Shown one piece after another: positions 26,914 through 35,508 of a DNA stretch of 64,000 nucleotides; within the stretch, counting starts at the first letter, position 1; each line of letters opens with the position of its first letter. The position numbers were made by a program, and so were the translations under genes. The stretch comes from Halorarum salinum. Lineage in GTDB: Archaea; Halobacteriota; Halobacteria; Halobacteriales; Haloferacaceae. Below the pieces are notes generated by a model that saw only the letters and a program-made list of their open reading frames with translations, was not told the origin of the DNA and ran no database searches. The stretch covers positions 1,674,001 through 1,738,000 of the forward strand of contig NZ_CP058579.1 of assembly GCF_013402875.1 (NCBI RefSeq), given 5' to 3'.

Positions 26914-27072
26914 TCAGGCGGCCGCGGCGGCCATGGCCGAGAGTTTGAGCTGATCGCCGTTCGCGTCGGCCGCCCACCCGGTCGAGGGCTGCCGTCGGCT
27001 GTAGGCGGCGGTCGTCCGGAAGCGCTTGGCGAGCGTCGACATCGTCCGTCGGCTGAGTGCTTTACTCGTCAT
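26914..27072 (-). CDS. Hypothetical 52-aa basic/Ala-rich small protein
   Basis: MTSKALSRRTMSTLAKRFRTT...DQLKLSAMAAAAA, 52 residues. It is basic at the N-terminus and ends in an Ala run, with no membrane segment. Upstream on the coding strand a CTTAAC element (plus-strand about 27096-27101) is near -27 of the ATG, and the sequence around it is AT-richer than the surroundings, so transcription is plausible. No family recognised. Confidence 0.4.
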   Translation of the reverse strand: MTSKALSRRTMSTLAKRFRTTAAYSRRQPSTGWAADANGDQLKLSAMAAAAA

Positions 27073-27239
27073 CGTGTTAACTCGGATTCCCGGCCCGTTA
27101 AGGGCTCCGCGATACGGAATCACAAATCGTACCGTTTCCCGTCGGCGGCTCGGCCCCGTCCGGCGGTCGACCCGAGCGGCCGGCCTCGAAACGAGTTTCG
27201 GCGGGGGCGGGAGTCGGACGGTCGGGATCGATCGCGGAG

Positions 27240-28517
27240 CTACGGCCGGCGCTTCGCGATCTCCAGCACCGTCCCCGAGAGCAGTTCGACGCCGACGTCG
27301 AGCGACGCCTCGTCCACGTCGAACGTGCTCGTGTGGTGGCCGCCCGGGTGGTCGGTGCCGACGCCCACGTACGTCGCGTAGCCGCCGTCGTCCTGGACCG
27401 CCCGCATGAGGAACGTCGCGTCCTCGCTGCCGCCGAGTTCGTCGCGCTCGAGCACCGAGTCCACGCCGGAAACGCCGCCGGCGACGTCGGCGACGACGTC
27501 CACGAGTTCCTGGTCCGAGGTGGCGGAGGGCGCGCGGCCGAGCCGTTCGGTCTCGACCTCGACCTCGTGCATCTCGGCGGCCGAGCGGAGCACCGTCTCG
27601 GCCTTGTCGTCCATGTACTCCATCAGGTCGGTCGTCTCGCCGCGGACCTCACCCTCGACGTACGACTCCTCGGGGATGATGTTCGTCGCGGTGCCGCCGC
27701 CGACGAGGCCGGCGTTCACGCGGGTCGCGCCGTCGGCGTGCCGGGGGATGCCGTAGAGGTTCTGGACCGCCGCCGCCATCGCCTGCACCGTGTTCTTCCC
27801 TTGCTCGGGGTGGCCGCCGGCGTGGCTCGGGACGCCCGAGAACTCCGCGAGGAAGTGCGAGACGGCGAGGAAGCCGTCGACGCCCGCGACGACCTCGCCC
27901 GTCGGGTGGTCGAGGCCGACGTGGACGGCGACGAGGTACTCCACGTCCCCGATCAACTCGGACTCGGCCATCGGCTTCCCGCCGACGATCTGCTCCTCGC
28001 CGGGCTGGAAGAACACCTTCAGCGTGCCCTCGAAGTCGGACGCGAGCACCTCGTCGATGGCGCCGAGGCCGAACGTGGCGTGGGCGTCGTGGCCGCAGGC
28101 GTGCATCCAGCCCTCGTTCTCCGAGCGGAACCCGCCGTCCGCGGGCGCGTGCTCGGCGTCGGCCTCCTCGATAGGGAGCGCGTCGATGTCCACGCGCAGG
28201 CCGACGACCGGCCCGTCTCCCCGTCGAATCACGGCCACCGCGCCGGTGTAACCCCCCTCGAGTTCGGCGAGGATATCCTCCCGCGCGCCGGCCGCCTTCG
28301 CGCGGTCGAACCACTCGGCCAGTTCGTCGTCGTCGGGGACGTTCATCCGCTCGGCGCCGAGGACGTCGGGGCCGTAGTGGATCTCGTCGACGTCGCGGGT
28401 CTCCAGTTCCTCGACGATGCGCGCGGTCGTGTAGAATTCGCACCACGCGGGCTCGGGGTGTCGGTGGAGGTCCCTGCGGAACTGGACGAGGTCGTCGTGT
28501 GCGACTGCCAGGCTCAT
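27240..28517 (-). CDS. M20 family amidohydrolase (AbgA/AbgB-like)
   Basis: A 425-residue metallohydrolase of the M20 peptidase/aminoacylase family. Metal ligands are visible in HACGHDAHATFGLGA, the catalytic Glu in FFQPGEEQIVGG, and a lid domain with VPSHAGGHPEQGKNTVQAM; the last His is in DHPGGHHTSTFDVD. The start of the mature protein, MSLAVAHDDLVQFRRDLHRHPEPAW, is classic. The long insertion between residues 55 and 85 resembles p-aminobenzoyl-glutamate hydrolase-like members. A TATA-like CTTTATG precedes the ATG by about 27 nt. Confidence 0.88.
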   Translation of the reverse strand: MSLAVAHDDLVQFRRDLHRHPEPAWCEFYTTARIVEELETRDVDEIHYGPDVLGAERMNVPDDDELAEWFDRAKAAGAREDILAELEGGYTGAVAVIRRGDGPVVGLRVDIDALPIEEADAEHAPADGGFRSENEGWMHACGHDAHATFGLGAIDEVLASDFEGTLKVFFQPGEEQIVGGKPMAESELIGDVEYLVAVHVGLDHPTGEVVAGVDGFLAVSHFLAEFSGVPSHAGGHPEQGKNTVQAMAAAVQNLYGIPRHADGATRVNAGLVGGGTATNIIPEESYVEGEVRGETTDLMEYMDDKAETVLRSAAEMHEVEVETERLGRAPSATSDQELVDVVADVAGGVSGVDSVLERDELGGSEDATFLMRAVQDDGGYATYVGVGTDHPGGHHTSTFDVDEASLDVGVELLSGTVLEIAKRRP

Positions 28518-28610
28518 GGCCCGACATTCGTTGGGACCGGCATAAAGTGCGTCCTCGCGGCGAGCCACACGCGCTCGCCGGTCGGGGCTCTCCCCGACGG
28601 GTTCGGCCGC

Positions 28611-29048
28611 CTACTGCTCCTCCTCGGGCAGTCGGACGGTGAGCACCGGTTGGTCGGCGGTCCGGACGACGCGCTCGGTGACGCTCCCGAGCAGGTAGCG
28701 GTCGATCCCCCGCCGGCCGTGGGTTCCCATCACGACGAGGTCGATGTCGTGCTCGTCGGCGTACTCGAGGATGGAGCGGTAGGCGGTCCCGGAGACGACC
28801 GACTCGACGACGGGAATGTCGGCCGCCGCCGCCGCCTCGGCGATGCGGTCGACGGCGGCGTCCCCCTCCTCCTCGAGCGCCTCGGCGACCATCTGGCTGC
28901 CGGCCTCCAGCGAGGAGTAGGCCGTCGCGTCGATGACGTACAGCGCGTGGAGCGTCGCGCCGAACCGCTCTGCGATCGTGATGGCGTGCTCGACCGCCGC
29001 GTCCGCCGCCGGACTCCCGTCCGTCGGCACGAGGATCCTGTCGTACAT
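28611..29048 (-). CDS. Universal stress protein (UspA family)
   Basis: A 145-residue single Usp domain: MYDRILVPTDGSPAADAAVEHA at the start, and an ATP-binding-type C-terminal loop VMGTHGRRGIDRYLLGSVTERVVR (G-2x-G-9x-G(S/T) pattern). It probably binds ATP and dimerises. TATA-like GTTTTAGG upstream supports the start at 29048. Located 94 nt beyond the amidohydrolase start on the same strand. Confidence 0.9.
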   Translation of the reverse strand: MYDRILVPTDGSPAADAAVEHAITIAERFGATLHALYVIDATAYSSLEAGSQMVAEALEEEGDAAVDRIAEAAAAADIPVVESVVSGTAYRSILEYADEHDIDLVVMGTHGRRGIDRYLLGSVTERVVRTADQPVLTVRLPEEEQ

Positions 29049-29126
29049 ACGGGAGGGTGTTGCCCCGACTGACACCTAAAACCCTCCCCCGGTCGGACGC
29101 GTCCGCGGGCCGGGTGCGTCGCCGCG

Positions 29127-29492
29127 TCAGCCGTCGCCGTCCGGTCCCTGGGCCGCGTCCGCCCCGTCGCGTTCGGCGTCGTCCACGTCGCCGGTATCGT
29201 CGCCCCTACTGGCACCGTCAGCCCCCTCCCCGGCGGCCCGAACCGCGTCCTCACAGGCCCGGAGCGCGTCGTACCGGTCGGTCCCCTCGTCGACGGCGAC
29301 GGTCTCGGTGACCTCCCAGGCGCCGCCGAGGAAGCGGAGCCCCTTCACCCAGTCGTCGGTGGCGAGCAGCAGCGCCTCGGTGGCTCCGGACTCGTCCACG
29401 GCGACCGCCAGTTCGACCGAGTCCGCGCGGTTGAGCGACGCGATCTCGGCGTCAGAGAGCGGCCGGCCGGGGAGCGAGGCGACGAGCGACAT
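29127..29492 (-). CDS. Hypothetical protein with acidic tail
   Basis: A 121-residue protein: MSLVASLPGRPLSDAEIASL..., with a compact N-terminal domain containing LLLATDDWVKGLRFLGGAWEV and a disordered tail of Asp, Gly and Ala after residue 90. No known motif. It is transcribed away from pyrB. Confidence 0.6.
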   Translation of the reverse strand: MSLVASLPGRPLSDAEIASLNRADSVELAVAVDESGATEALLLATDDWVKGLRFLGGAWEVTETVAVDEGTDRYDALRACEDAVRAAGEGADGASRGDDTGDVDDAERDGADAAQGPDGDG

Positions 29493-29725
29493 GGTCGGCC
29501 GGTCGTCGTCCGCCGGAATGAGGGTGTCGGACGCGCCCGACGGCGCCGACGCGTCGGACCGAACCGCCGGGGCGCCGTCGCCGGGGCTCGACTCGACCGT
29601 CGAAGCGACGCTTCGAATCTCGAAACGCGCCGCGCGAGGACAAGCACGTGGATGCAAAACCGCACGGAGGCGACGGGACGACCGGTCCGAGCGATTGAAG
29701 GCGACGCCCGCCGGTGACACGAGTG

Positions 29726-30649
29726 ATGCGCCACGACCACCTCCTCTCGGCCGGCCAGCTCACCCGAGGGGACATCGAGGCGGTGCTGGACCGCGCCGCC
29801 GAGCTGGCGGCCGACCCGGCGAGCGTCGCCGAGCGCCACGCCGACCGGCTGCTCGCGCTGTGCTTCTTCGAGCCGAGCACGCGCACCAAGATGTCCTTCG
29901 ACGCGGCGATGAAACGACTCGGGGGGGACACCGTCGACATGGGCACCGTCGAGTCCTCGTCGGTGAAGAAGGGCGAGTCGCTCGCGGACACCGTCCGCGT
30001 CATCGAGGGGTACGCCGACGGCATCGTCCTCCGGCACCCGAGCGAGGGGGCCGCGAAGCTCGCCGCCGAGTTCGTCGACGTGCCGATCGTCAACGCGGGC
30101 GACGGCGCGGGCCAGCACCCGAGCCAGACGCTGCTCGACCTGTACACGATGCGCGAGAACGCCGGGCTCGACGACCTGACGGTCGGCATCATGGGCGACC
30201 TGAAGTACGGGCGGACGGTCCACTCGCTCGCGGAGGCGCTCACGAACTTCGACGCCCGGATGCACTTCGTCAGCCCGGAGTCCCTGAAGCTCCCCCGCGG
30301 GGTACAGTTCGACCTCCACGAGGGCGGCGCGAAGCTCCGGGAACACACCGACCTCGGGGACGTCCTCCCCGAACTCGACGTGCTCTACGTCACGCGCATC
30401 CAGCGCGAGCGCTTCCCCGACGAGAACGAGTACCAGACGGTGGCCGGCCAGTACCAGATCGACGCCGAGACGCTCGAGGCGGCGCCCGACGACCTCACCG
30501 TGATGCACCCGCTCCCGCGCGTCGACGAGATCGCGCCGGACGTCGACGCCACCGAGCACGCGCGGTACTTCCAGCAGGCCCACAACGGCATCCCGGTGCG
30601 GATGGCGCTGCTGGACGAACTGCTCTCCGTCGAGGGGGGTGACCGATGA
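29726..30649 (+). CDS. pyrB: Aspartate carbamoyltransferase catalytic subunit
   Basis: A 307-residue enzyme joining carbamoyl phosphate and aspartate in pyrimidine synthesis. Carbamoyl-phosphate loop [17 protein letters not shown] (about residues 52-68), [12 protein letters not shown] and [12 protein letters not shown] for the second domain, and [14 protein letters not shown] near the C-terminus are all present. ATG 29726 starts [12 protein letters not shown]; a GTG at 29714 is possible but adds only four residues. It overlaps pyrI by 4 nt. Confidence 0.97.
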   Translation: MRHDHLLSAGQLTRGDIEAVLDRAAELAADPASVAERHADRLLALCFFEPSTRTKMSFDAAMKRLGGDTVDMGTVESSSVKKGESLADTVRVIEGYADGIVLRHPSEGAAKLAAEFVDVPIVNAGDGAGQHPSQTLLDLYTMRENAGLDDLTVGIMGDLKYGRTVHSLAEALTNFDARMHFVSPESLKLPRGVQFDLHEGGAKLREHTDLGDVLPELDVLYVTRIQRERFPDENEYQTVAGQYQIDAETLEAAPDDLTVMHPLPRVDEIAPDVDATEHARYFQQAHNGIPVRMALLDELLSVEGGDR

Positions 30650-31107
30650 CCGAGCGCGAACTCCGCGTCTCGAAGATCCGCGACGGCACCGTCATCGACC
30701 ACGTCACGGCCGGCCAGGCGCTGAACGTCCTCGCGGTGCTCGGCATCGACGGCGACGAGGGGTTCGGCGTCTCCATCGGGATGAACGTCCCGTCGGACAC
30801 GCTGGGGAAGAAGGACATCGTGAAGGTCGAGGGTCGGGAGCTCTCGCAGGGGGAGGTGGACATCATCTCGCTGCTCGCCCCCGAGGCGACCGTCAACATC
30901 GTCCGGGAGTACGAGGTGATCGAGAAGAACCGCGTGGAGCGGCCCGAGCGCGTGGTCGGCCTCCTTCGCTGCCCGAACCACAACTGCATCACGAACGCCG
31001 ACGAACCGGTCTCGTCGTCGTTCCGGGTGGTCGACGACGGCGTCCGCTGTGAGTACTGCGGGGAGATCATCCGGACGGACATCGGCGATCACCTGGCGGT
31101 GAACTGA
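30646..31107 (+). CDS. pyrI: Aspartate carbamoyltransferase regulatory subunit
   Basis: A 153-residue partner of PyrB. The N-terminal nucleotide-binding domain starts [20 protein letters not shown]; the C-terminal zinc domain has C-5x-C in CPNHNC and C-2x-C in CEYCGE. It binds CTP/ATP for allosteric control. The ATGA overlap with pyrB shows translational coupling. Confidence 0.97.
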   Translation: MTERELRVSKIRDGTVIDHVTAGQALNVLAVLGIDGDEGFGVSIGMNVPSDTLGKKDIVKVEGRELSQGEVDIISLLAPEATVNIVREYEVIEKNRVERPERVVGLLRCPNHNCITNADEPVSSSFRVVDDGVRCEYCGEIIRTDIGDHLAVN

Positions 31108-31187
31108 CCGCAGCGACCGACCGACCGACCTTCCCCCCTCCGCGCTTCTCGCGCAGCCGATCCGACTCCACGTCGCATCGCCACGGC

Positions 31188-31216
31188 CTAGTTTTATAAC
31201 TGAGTAATATAACTAG
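31188..31216. promoter_or_regulatory. Palindromic operator-like site over the thiC promoter
   Basis: CTAGTTTTATAAC (31188-31200) and GTAATATAACTAG (31204-31216) form an inverted repeat matching at 11 of 13 positions, with perfect CTAGTT/AACTAG ends. It contains the TATA-like TTTATAAC (31193-31200), about 27-31 nt before the thiC ATG, so a bound protein would block transcription. ThiR is the known archaeal thiamine regulator of thiC; that it binds here is inference. Confidence 0.6.
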
Positions 31217-31223
31217 GTTATCG

Positions 31224-32666
31224 ATGCCGACACAGCTCGAACGCGCCCGGGACGGCGTGGTGACTTCGGCGATGGGACGGGTGGCCGAACGGGAGCGCCG
31301 CGATCCCGAGTTCGTCCGCGAACGGGTCGCGGACGGTCGTGCCGTGATCCCGAACAACCACGGACACGAGGGGCTCGACCCGATGGTGATCGGCGAGGCG
31401 TTCGCGACGAAGGTGAACGCCAACATCGGCAACAGCGAGGACACGAGCGACCCCGAGGCGGAACTGGAGAAGCTTCACGCCGCCGTCCACTTCGGCGCCG
31501 ACACGGTGATGGACCTCTCGACGGGCCCGGACCTCGACCGCATCCGCGAGGCGAACGTCGCCCACTCCCCGGTGCCGGTCGGCACCGTGCCCATCTACGA
31601 GGCGGTCAAGCGCGCCGGTTCGCCCGCGGACGTCACACGCGACCTCCTCCGCGACGTGATCGAGAAGCAGGCCCGCCAGGGCGTCGATTACATGACCGTC
31701 CACGCGGGCGTGCTGATGGAGCACCTCCCGCTCACCGACGGCCGCACCACGGGCATCGTCTCGCGGGGCGGCTCCATCCTCGCGCGTTGGATGGAGGAGC
31801 ACGGCGAGCAGAACCCGCTGTACGTCGACTTCCCGGAGCTCTGCGAGACGTTCCGCGAACACGACGTGACCGTGAGCCTCGGCGACGGCCTGCGACCCGG
31901 AAGCCTCGCGGACGCCTCCGACGAGGCCCAGTTCGCGGAACTCGACACGCTGGGGGAGCTGACCGGGGTCGCCCAGGAGCGCGGCGTGCAGGTCATGGTC
32001 GAGGGGCCGGGGCACGTTCCGATGGACGAGATCCGCGACAACGTCGACCGCCAGCGCGAGGCGTGCGACGGCGCGCCGTTCTACGTGCTCGGCCCGCTCG
32101 TCACCGACGTCGCGCCCGGCTACGACCACGTCACCTCGGCCATCGGCGCGACCGAGGCCGCCCGAGCGGGCGCCGCGATGCTCTGTTACGTCACCCCGAA
32201 GGAGCACCTCGGCCTCCCCGAACGCGAGGACGTGCGGGAGGGGATGGCGGCCTACCGCATCGCCGCCCACGCCGCCGACGTGGCGAACGGCCTGCCCGGC
32301 GCGCGCGACTGGGACGACGCGCTCTCGGAGGCGCGGTACGACTTCGACTGGCGCCGACAGTTCGACCTGGCGCTCGACCCCGAACGGGCCCGGGAGTTCC
32401 ACGACCGGACGCTGCCCGGCGACAACTACAAGGAGGCCCGATTCTGCTCCATGTGCGGCGCCGAGTTCTGCTCGATGCGCATCGACCGGGACGCCCGCGA
32501 GGCCGGCGAGGGGATGACGGACCTCGACGACGAAACCGACCTCGACGCGTCGCCCGCCGCGGCCGTGAACCTGCCGCCCGTCGGCACCCACGACGCCGAG
32601 AGGCTCCCGGCGTGGCCGCCGGAGAGGGAGGGGCCGAACGATGCGTCCGGCGAGGCGGACGACTGA
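31224..32666 (+). CDS. thiC: Phosphomethylpyrimidine synthase ThiC
   Basis: A 480-residue radical-SAM-type enzyme turning aminoimidazole ribotide into HMP phosphate for thiamine. Motifs include [43 protein letters not shown] and the C-terminal cluster-binding [11 protein letters not shown] (C-2x-C-4x-C). An acidic tail of about 40 residues follows the cluster. I see no TPP riboswitch; the palindrome at 31188-31216 is the visible control site. Confidence 0.97.
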   Translation: MPTQLERARDGVVTSAMGRVAERERRDPEFVRERVADGRAVIPNNHGHEGLDPMVIGEAFATKVNANIGNSEDTSDPEAELEKLHAAVHFGADTVMDLSTGPDLDRIREANVAHSPVPVGTVPIYEAVKRAGSPADVTRDLLRDVIEKQARQGVDYMTVHAGVLMEHLPLTDGRTTGIVSRGGSILARWMEEHGEQNPLYVDFPELCETFREHDVTVSLGDGLRPGSLADASDEAQFAELDTLGELTGVAQERGVQVMVEGPGHVPMDEIRDNVDRQREACDGAPFYVLGPLVTDVAPGYDHVTSAIGATEAARAGAAMLCYVTPKEHLGLPEREDVREGMAAYRIAAHAADVANGLPGARDWDDALSEARYDFDWRRQFDLALDPERAREFHDRTLPGDNYKEARFCSMCGAEFCSMRIDRDAREAGEGMTDLDDETDLDASPAAAVNLPPVGTHDAERLPAWPPEREGPNDASGEADD

Positions 32667-32729
32667 CGGGCGGCGGGCAGAACTGGCGACGGCCGGAAAC
32701 GATTAGTCGATATACGTTAACCCCCGGAC

Positions 32730-32834
32730 ATGTCCCGAACAGCGAAGCTCGTCGCGTTGCTCGCAGCCGTCGTCGTCCTCTACGTCGTCCTCGATACCGG
32801 GGGCGACCCGATCGAGGTGAACGTCGAGGAGTAG
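32730..32834 (+). CDS. 34-aa single-TM microprotein
   Basis: MSRTAKLVALLAAVVVLYVV then LDTGGDPIEVNVEE: one TM helix (residues 5-21) followed by an acidic tail. A TATA-like GATATACG/GTTAAC stretch (32708-32720) lies just upstream, ending about 10-20 nt before the ATG. Similar tiny haloarchaeal membrane proteins exist; function unknown. Confidence 0.5.
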   Translation: MSRTAKLVALLAAVVVLYVVLDTGGDPIEVNVEE

Positions 32835-32941
32835 CGGCCGAACGCCCCCGCGGCCGGACCGGCGTCGACCGGCCGACCGCGCGTCGCTCGGCCCGATTCC
32901 TTCCGAGACACTTACCCGCGTACCCGGCTTACCGTCCCGCA

Positions 32942-33793
32942 ATGACCAGGTACGGGGTCGTCACCCGGAACGCCGAGGAGGTGGCGTGGCCGGAGTTCGA
33001 CCGCGGCTTCTACGAGGTGAAGGACGTCACCGGCCGCTCGGCCGAGCCCCTAGAGAACGCCGTCAACATGGTCTCCTGCTTCGGCGACAACGCGGCCGCC
33101 GAGTCCAACCCCGACCTCGTCCCCGTGAACGACGCCGGCGAGCCGGCGACCCGCGACCGGACGTACTTCGACTGGGCGTACGTCTGCCCGACCCACGGGG
33201 ACTACCGGCGCGGCCTGCTCGAGATCGTCGAGGACTGCGCCGACGTGAACGGCGACGTCCGCCTCGACGACGTCGGGTTCCCCCGCCAGGGCTACTGTCG
33301 GTGTGACCGATGTCGGGAGCAGTTCGCCGCGAGCGACCACGACGAGTGGGCCGACTGGCGCGCCGAGGTGATCACCGACTTCGTCGCGGAGGCGACCGAC
33401 CGGATCCCGGGCCGGACGTACCTCACGCTCTACCCAGACCCCTACCCGGGCCACCTGCACGAGCGCGCGGGGCTGGACCTCGACGCGCTGGCCGACCACG
33501 TCGACGAGTTCGTCGTCCCGCTGTACGACACCCACTACGGGACGACCTACTGGCTCGAGACCATCGCGAAGGGGTTCGAGAGCCGGCTCGACGGGCTGGA
33601 CGTCGCCTTCTCCGTGGAACTGTACGCGGTGAACGTCGAAATCGACGACCTCATTCACGCCACGGAGGTCGCGGAGGCGTACGCCAACGAGGTGTTCTTC
33701 GGGTACGACGCGAGCCAGGCCGCCGCCGCGCTCCGGCGGCGGCGCGCGGACTCGCGGGAGGGCGTCACGTTCGGGGGGAGCGAGGGCGAGTGA
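32942..33793 (+). CDS. Conserved haloarchaeal protein, glycoside-hydrolase-like barrel
   Basis: A 283-residue protein starting MTRYGVVTRNAEEVAWPEF. It has DVGFPRQGYCRCDRCREQFA (C-x-C-2x-C), a motif also seen in GH42-like hydrolases, then YLTLYPDPYPGHLHERAG, FVVPLYDTHYGTTYWLETIA and VAFSVELYAVNVE, which read like successive beta strands of a TIM barrel. The paired acidic catalytic residues cannot be assigned with confidence. No secretion signal. I class it as hypothetical with a barrel-like look. Confidence 0.6.
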   Translation: MTRYGVVTRNAEEVAWPEFDRGFYEVKDVTGRSAEPLENAVNMVSCFGDNAAAESNPDLVPVNDAGEPATRDRTYFDWAYVCPTHGDYRRGLLEIVEDCADVNGDVRLDDVGFPRQGYCRCDRCREQFAASDHDEWADWRAEVITDFVAEATDRIPGRTYLTLYPDPYPGHLHERAGLDLDALADHVDEFVVPLYDTHYGTTYWLETIAKGFESRLDGLDVAFSVELYAVNVEIDDLIHATEVAEAYANEVFFGYDASQAAAALRRRRADSREGVTFGGSEGE

Positions 33794-33962
33794 GCCGGAG
33801 GCGAACGAGGCCTCGGAGAACGGTGACGAGGGCCGCGGGCGAGCCGCCCGTAACGGGTGCGAGGGTGAACGAACGGAGTAAGCGGCCCCGGGTTCGGCGG
33901 CGAGGTATCTAGGCCGAACCCGCCATGACAGGAACGGGGCGAGTGAGTCGGAGGCGAACGAG
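33784..33962. repeat. Short direct repeat flanking a 130-nt spacer
   Basis: GCGAGTGAGCCGGAGGCGAA, continuing CGAG, near 33785-33808 recurs around 33938-33962 with C to T at one position. It lies in the gap between the barrel-like gene and the convergent aminotransferase. The spacer holds no gene. Confidence 0.5.
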
Positions 33963-33994
33963 CCCCGGGAACGGGAGCGAACTCCCCGGGGTGA

Positions 33995-35323
33995 CTACCC
34001 GAACGTCGCCTCGACGCCCGCCGCGAGCGCGTCGACCGCCTCGTCGATCTCCGACTCCGTCACGCAGAGCGGCGGGCTGACGATGACCTGATCGTCGGGG
34101 CGGCCGCCGCCGAACAGCGCGCCGCGCTCCTGGGCCGCCGAGCGGACCGCCGCGACCGGGTTCTCGCCCTCGTCGCCGGCGAAGGAGTCGTGGAACGGCT
34201 CGCCGGTCACCGGGTCCGCGAAGACGACGCTCCACAGTAGGCCCCGCCCGCGAACCGTCCGCACCTCCTCGTACCGGTCCTCCAGTTCGCGCAGCCGCGA
34301 TTCGAGGTGCGGCCCGACGGCGTTCGCGTTCCCGATCAGGCCGTCCTCGTACTCCCCGATGGCGGCCAGCCCCGCCGCGCAGGCGACCGGGTGGCCGGCG
34401 AACGTCTGCCCGAGGTCGAACTCCTCGGCGCGGATCGTCTCGCCGATCCGGTCGTCGAGGACGACGCCCGCCAGGGGGACGTACGCGCTCGTGACCCCCT
34501 TCGCGAAGGTGAGCAGGTCGGGCCGGATCCCCTCGGTGTCGACGCCGAACCACTCGCCGCAGCGGCCGAAGCCGGTGATGACCTCGTCGGCGACGAGGAG
34601 CACGTCGTGCTCGTCGCAGATCTCGCGGAGCCGCTCGAAGTAGCCCGGCGGCGCGGGGTAGGCGCCGCTCGTCCCGCCCACCGGCTCCATCAGGACGGCC
34701 GCCACCGAGTCGGGCCCCTCGTTCCGGATCACGAACTCGACGTGGTCGGCGGCCTGCTCGGCCAGTTCCTCGGGGGAGTCGGCGTCGAAGCACTCCGGGA
34801 GCGGCGGGAGGAACTTCCCGGCCCCCGTCGTCGCGGCGTGGCGCTCCAGCGTCGCGCGCGTGTTCGGGTCGCCCGTGAGGCTGCCCGCGCCGTAGGTGCC
34901 GCCGTGGTAGGACTGCCAGCGGGTGAGCACCTTCGGGGCGTCCTGGACCCGCCGGGCGATCCCGCAGGCGAGCTCGTTCGCCTCGCTCCCGGAGACCGCG
35001 AAGAGGACGTCCGAGAGCGACCCCGGGGCGATCTCGCCGAGGCGGCGCGCGAGCGCCGACCGGGCGTCGTTGTGCTTGGCCGACGAGACGTACGGGATGC
35101 GCTCGGCCTGGCCCGTCATCGCCTCGACGATCACGTCGTTGCTGTGGCCCGCGTTACAGCAGTACAGTTGCGCCTGGAAGTCGAGGTACGCGGTCCCCTC
35201 GTCGTCGTACACCGTCGCGTCCTCCCCCTCGACGATGGTCGGCACGTCGCCGTCCGGGTCGTACCAGTGCGGGATGGCGGTCGAACCGGTCGCGATCGCC
35301 CGCTGGCTGCCCTCGTTTGCCAT
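33995..35323 (-). CDS. Class III aminotransferase (PLP)
   Basis: A 442-residue PLP aminotransferase. Features are YLDFQAQLYCCNAGHSNDVI, SGSEANELACGIAR, WQSYHGGTYGAGSLTG, the metal/PLP Asp in LLVADEVITGFGR, and the PLP Lys in LLTFAKGVTSAYVPLAG. The family uses omega-amino groups of amino acids or diamines with pyruvate or 2-oxoglutarate; the substrate here is open. A TATA-like CTTATGG (minus strand, about 35346-35352) points to the start at 35323; a codon at 35350 would lie in the promoter. Confidence 0.9.
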   Translation of the reverse strand: MANEGSQRAIATGSTAIPHWYDPDGDVPTIVEGEDATVYDDEGTAYLDFQAQLYCCNAGHSNDVIVEAMTGQAERIPYVSSAKHNDARSALARRLGEIAPGSLSDVLFAVSGSEANELACGIARRVQDAPKVLTRWQSYHGGTYGAGSLTGDPNTRATLERHAATTGAGKFLPPLPECFDADSPEELAEQAADHVEFVIRNEGPDSVAAVLMEPVGGTSGAYPAPPGYFERLREICDEHDVLLVADEVITGFGRCGEWFGVDTEGIRPDLLTFAKGVTSAYVPLAGVVLDDRIGETIRAEEFDLGQTFAGHPVACAAGLAAIGEYEDGLIGNANAVGPHLESRLRELEDRYEEVRTVRGRGLLWSVVFADPVTGEPFHDSFAGDEGENPVAAVRSAAQERGALFGGGRPDDQVIVSPPLCVTESEIDEAVDALAAGVEATFG

Positions 35324-35508
35324 GAGTATCCGTGGCGCTGCCTCACCCATAAGTCCGCGTGTCGGGCGGGAGGTGAGAGCCGGAACCGGCCCCGTCCGCG
35401 TCCCGTGTCGGACCGGTCCACGCCCCGCGCCGATTCCGTCCGCGTCGCCCGTCCGGCGACGTTCGCCCGCCGAGTTGGTTTTATTCCGCGTGCCGCCCAA
35501 CCCCGCCC

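Noticed and set aside
31108-31223. TPP riboswitch before thiC
   Set aside because: The leader would be only a few bases long, and no TPP aptamer core is visible; the palindrome is a better control site.
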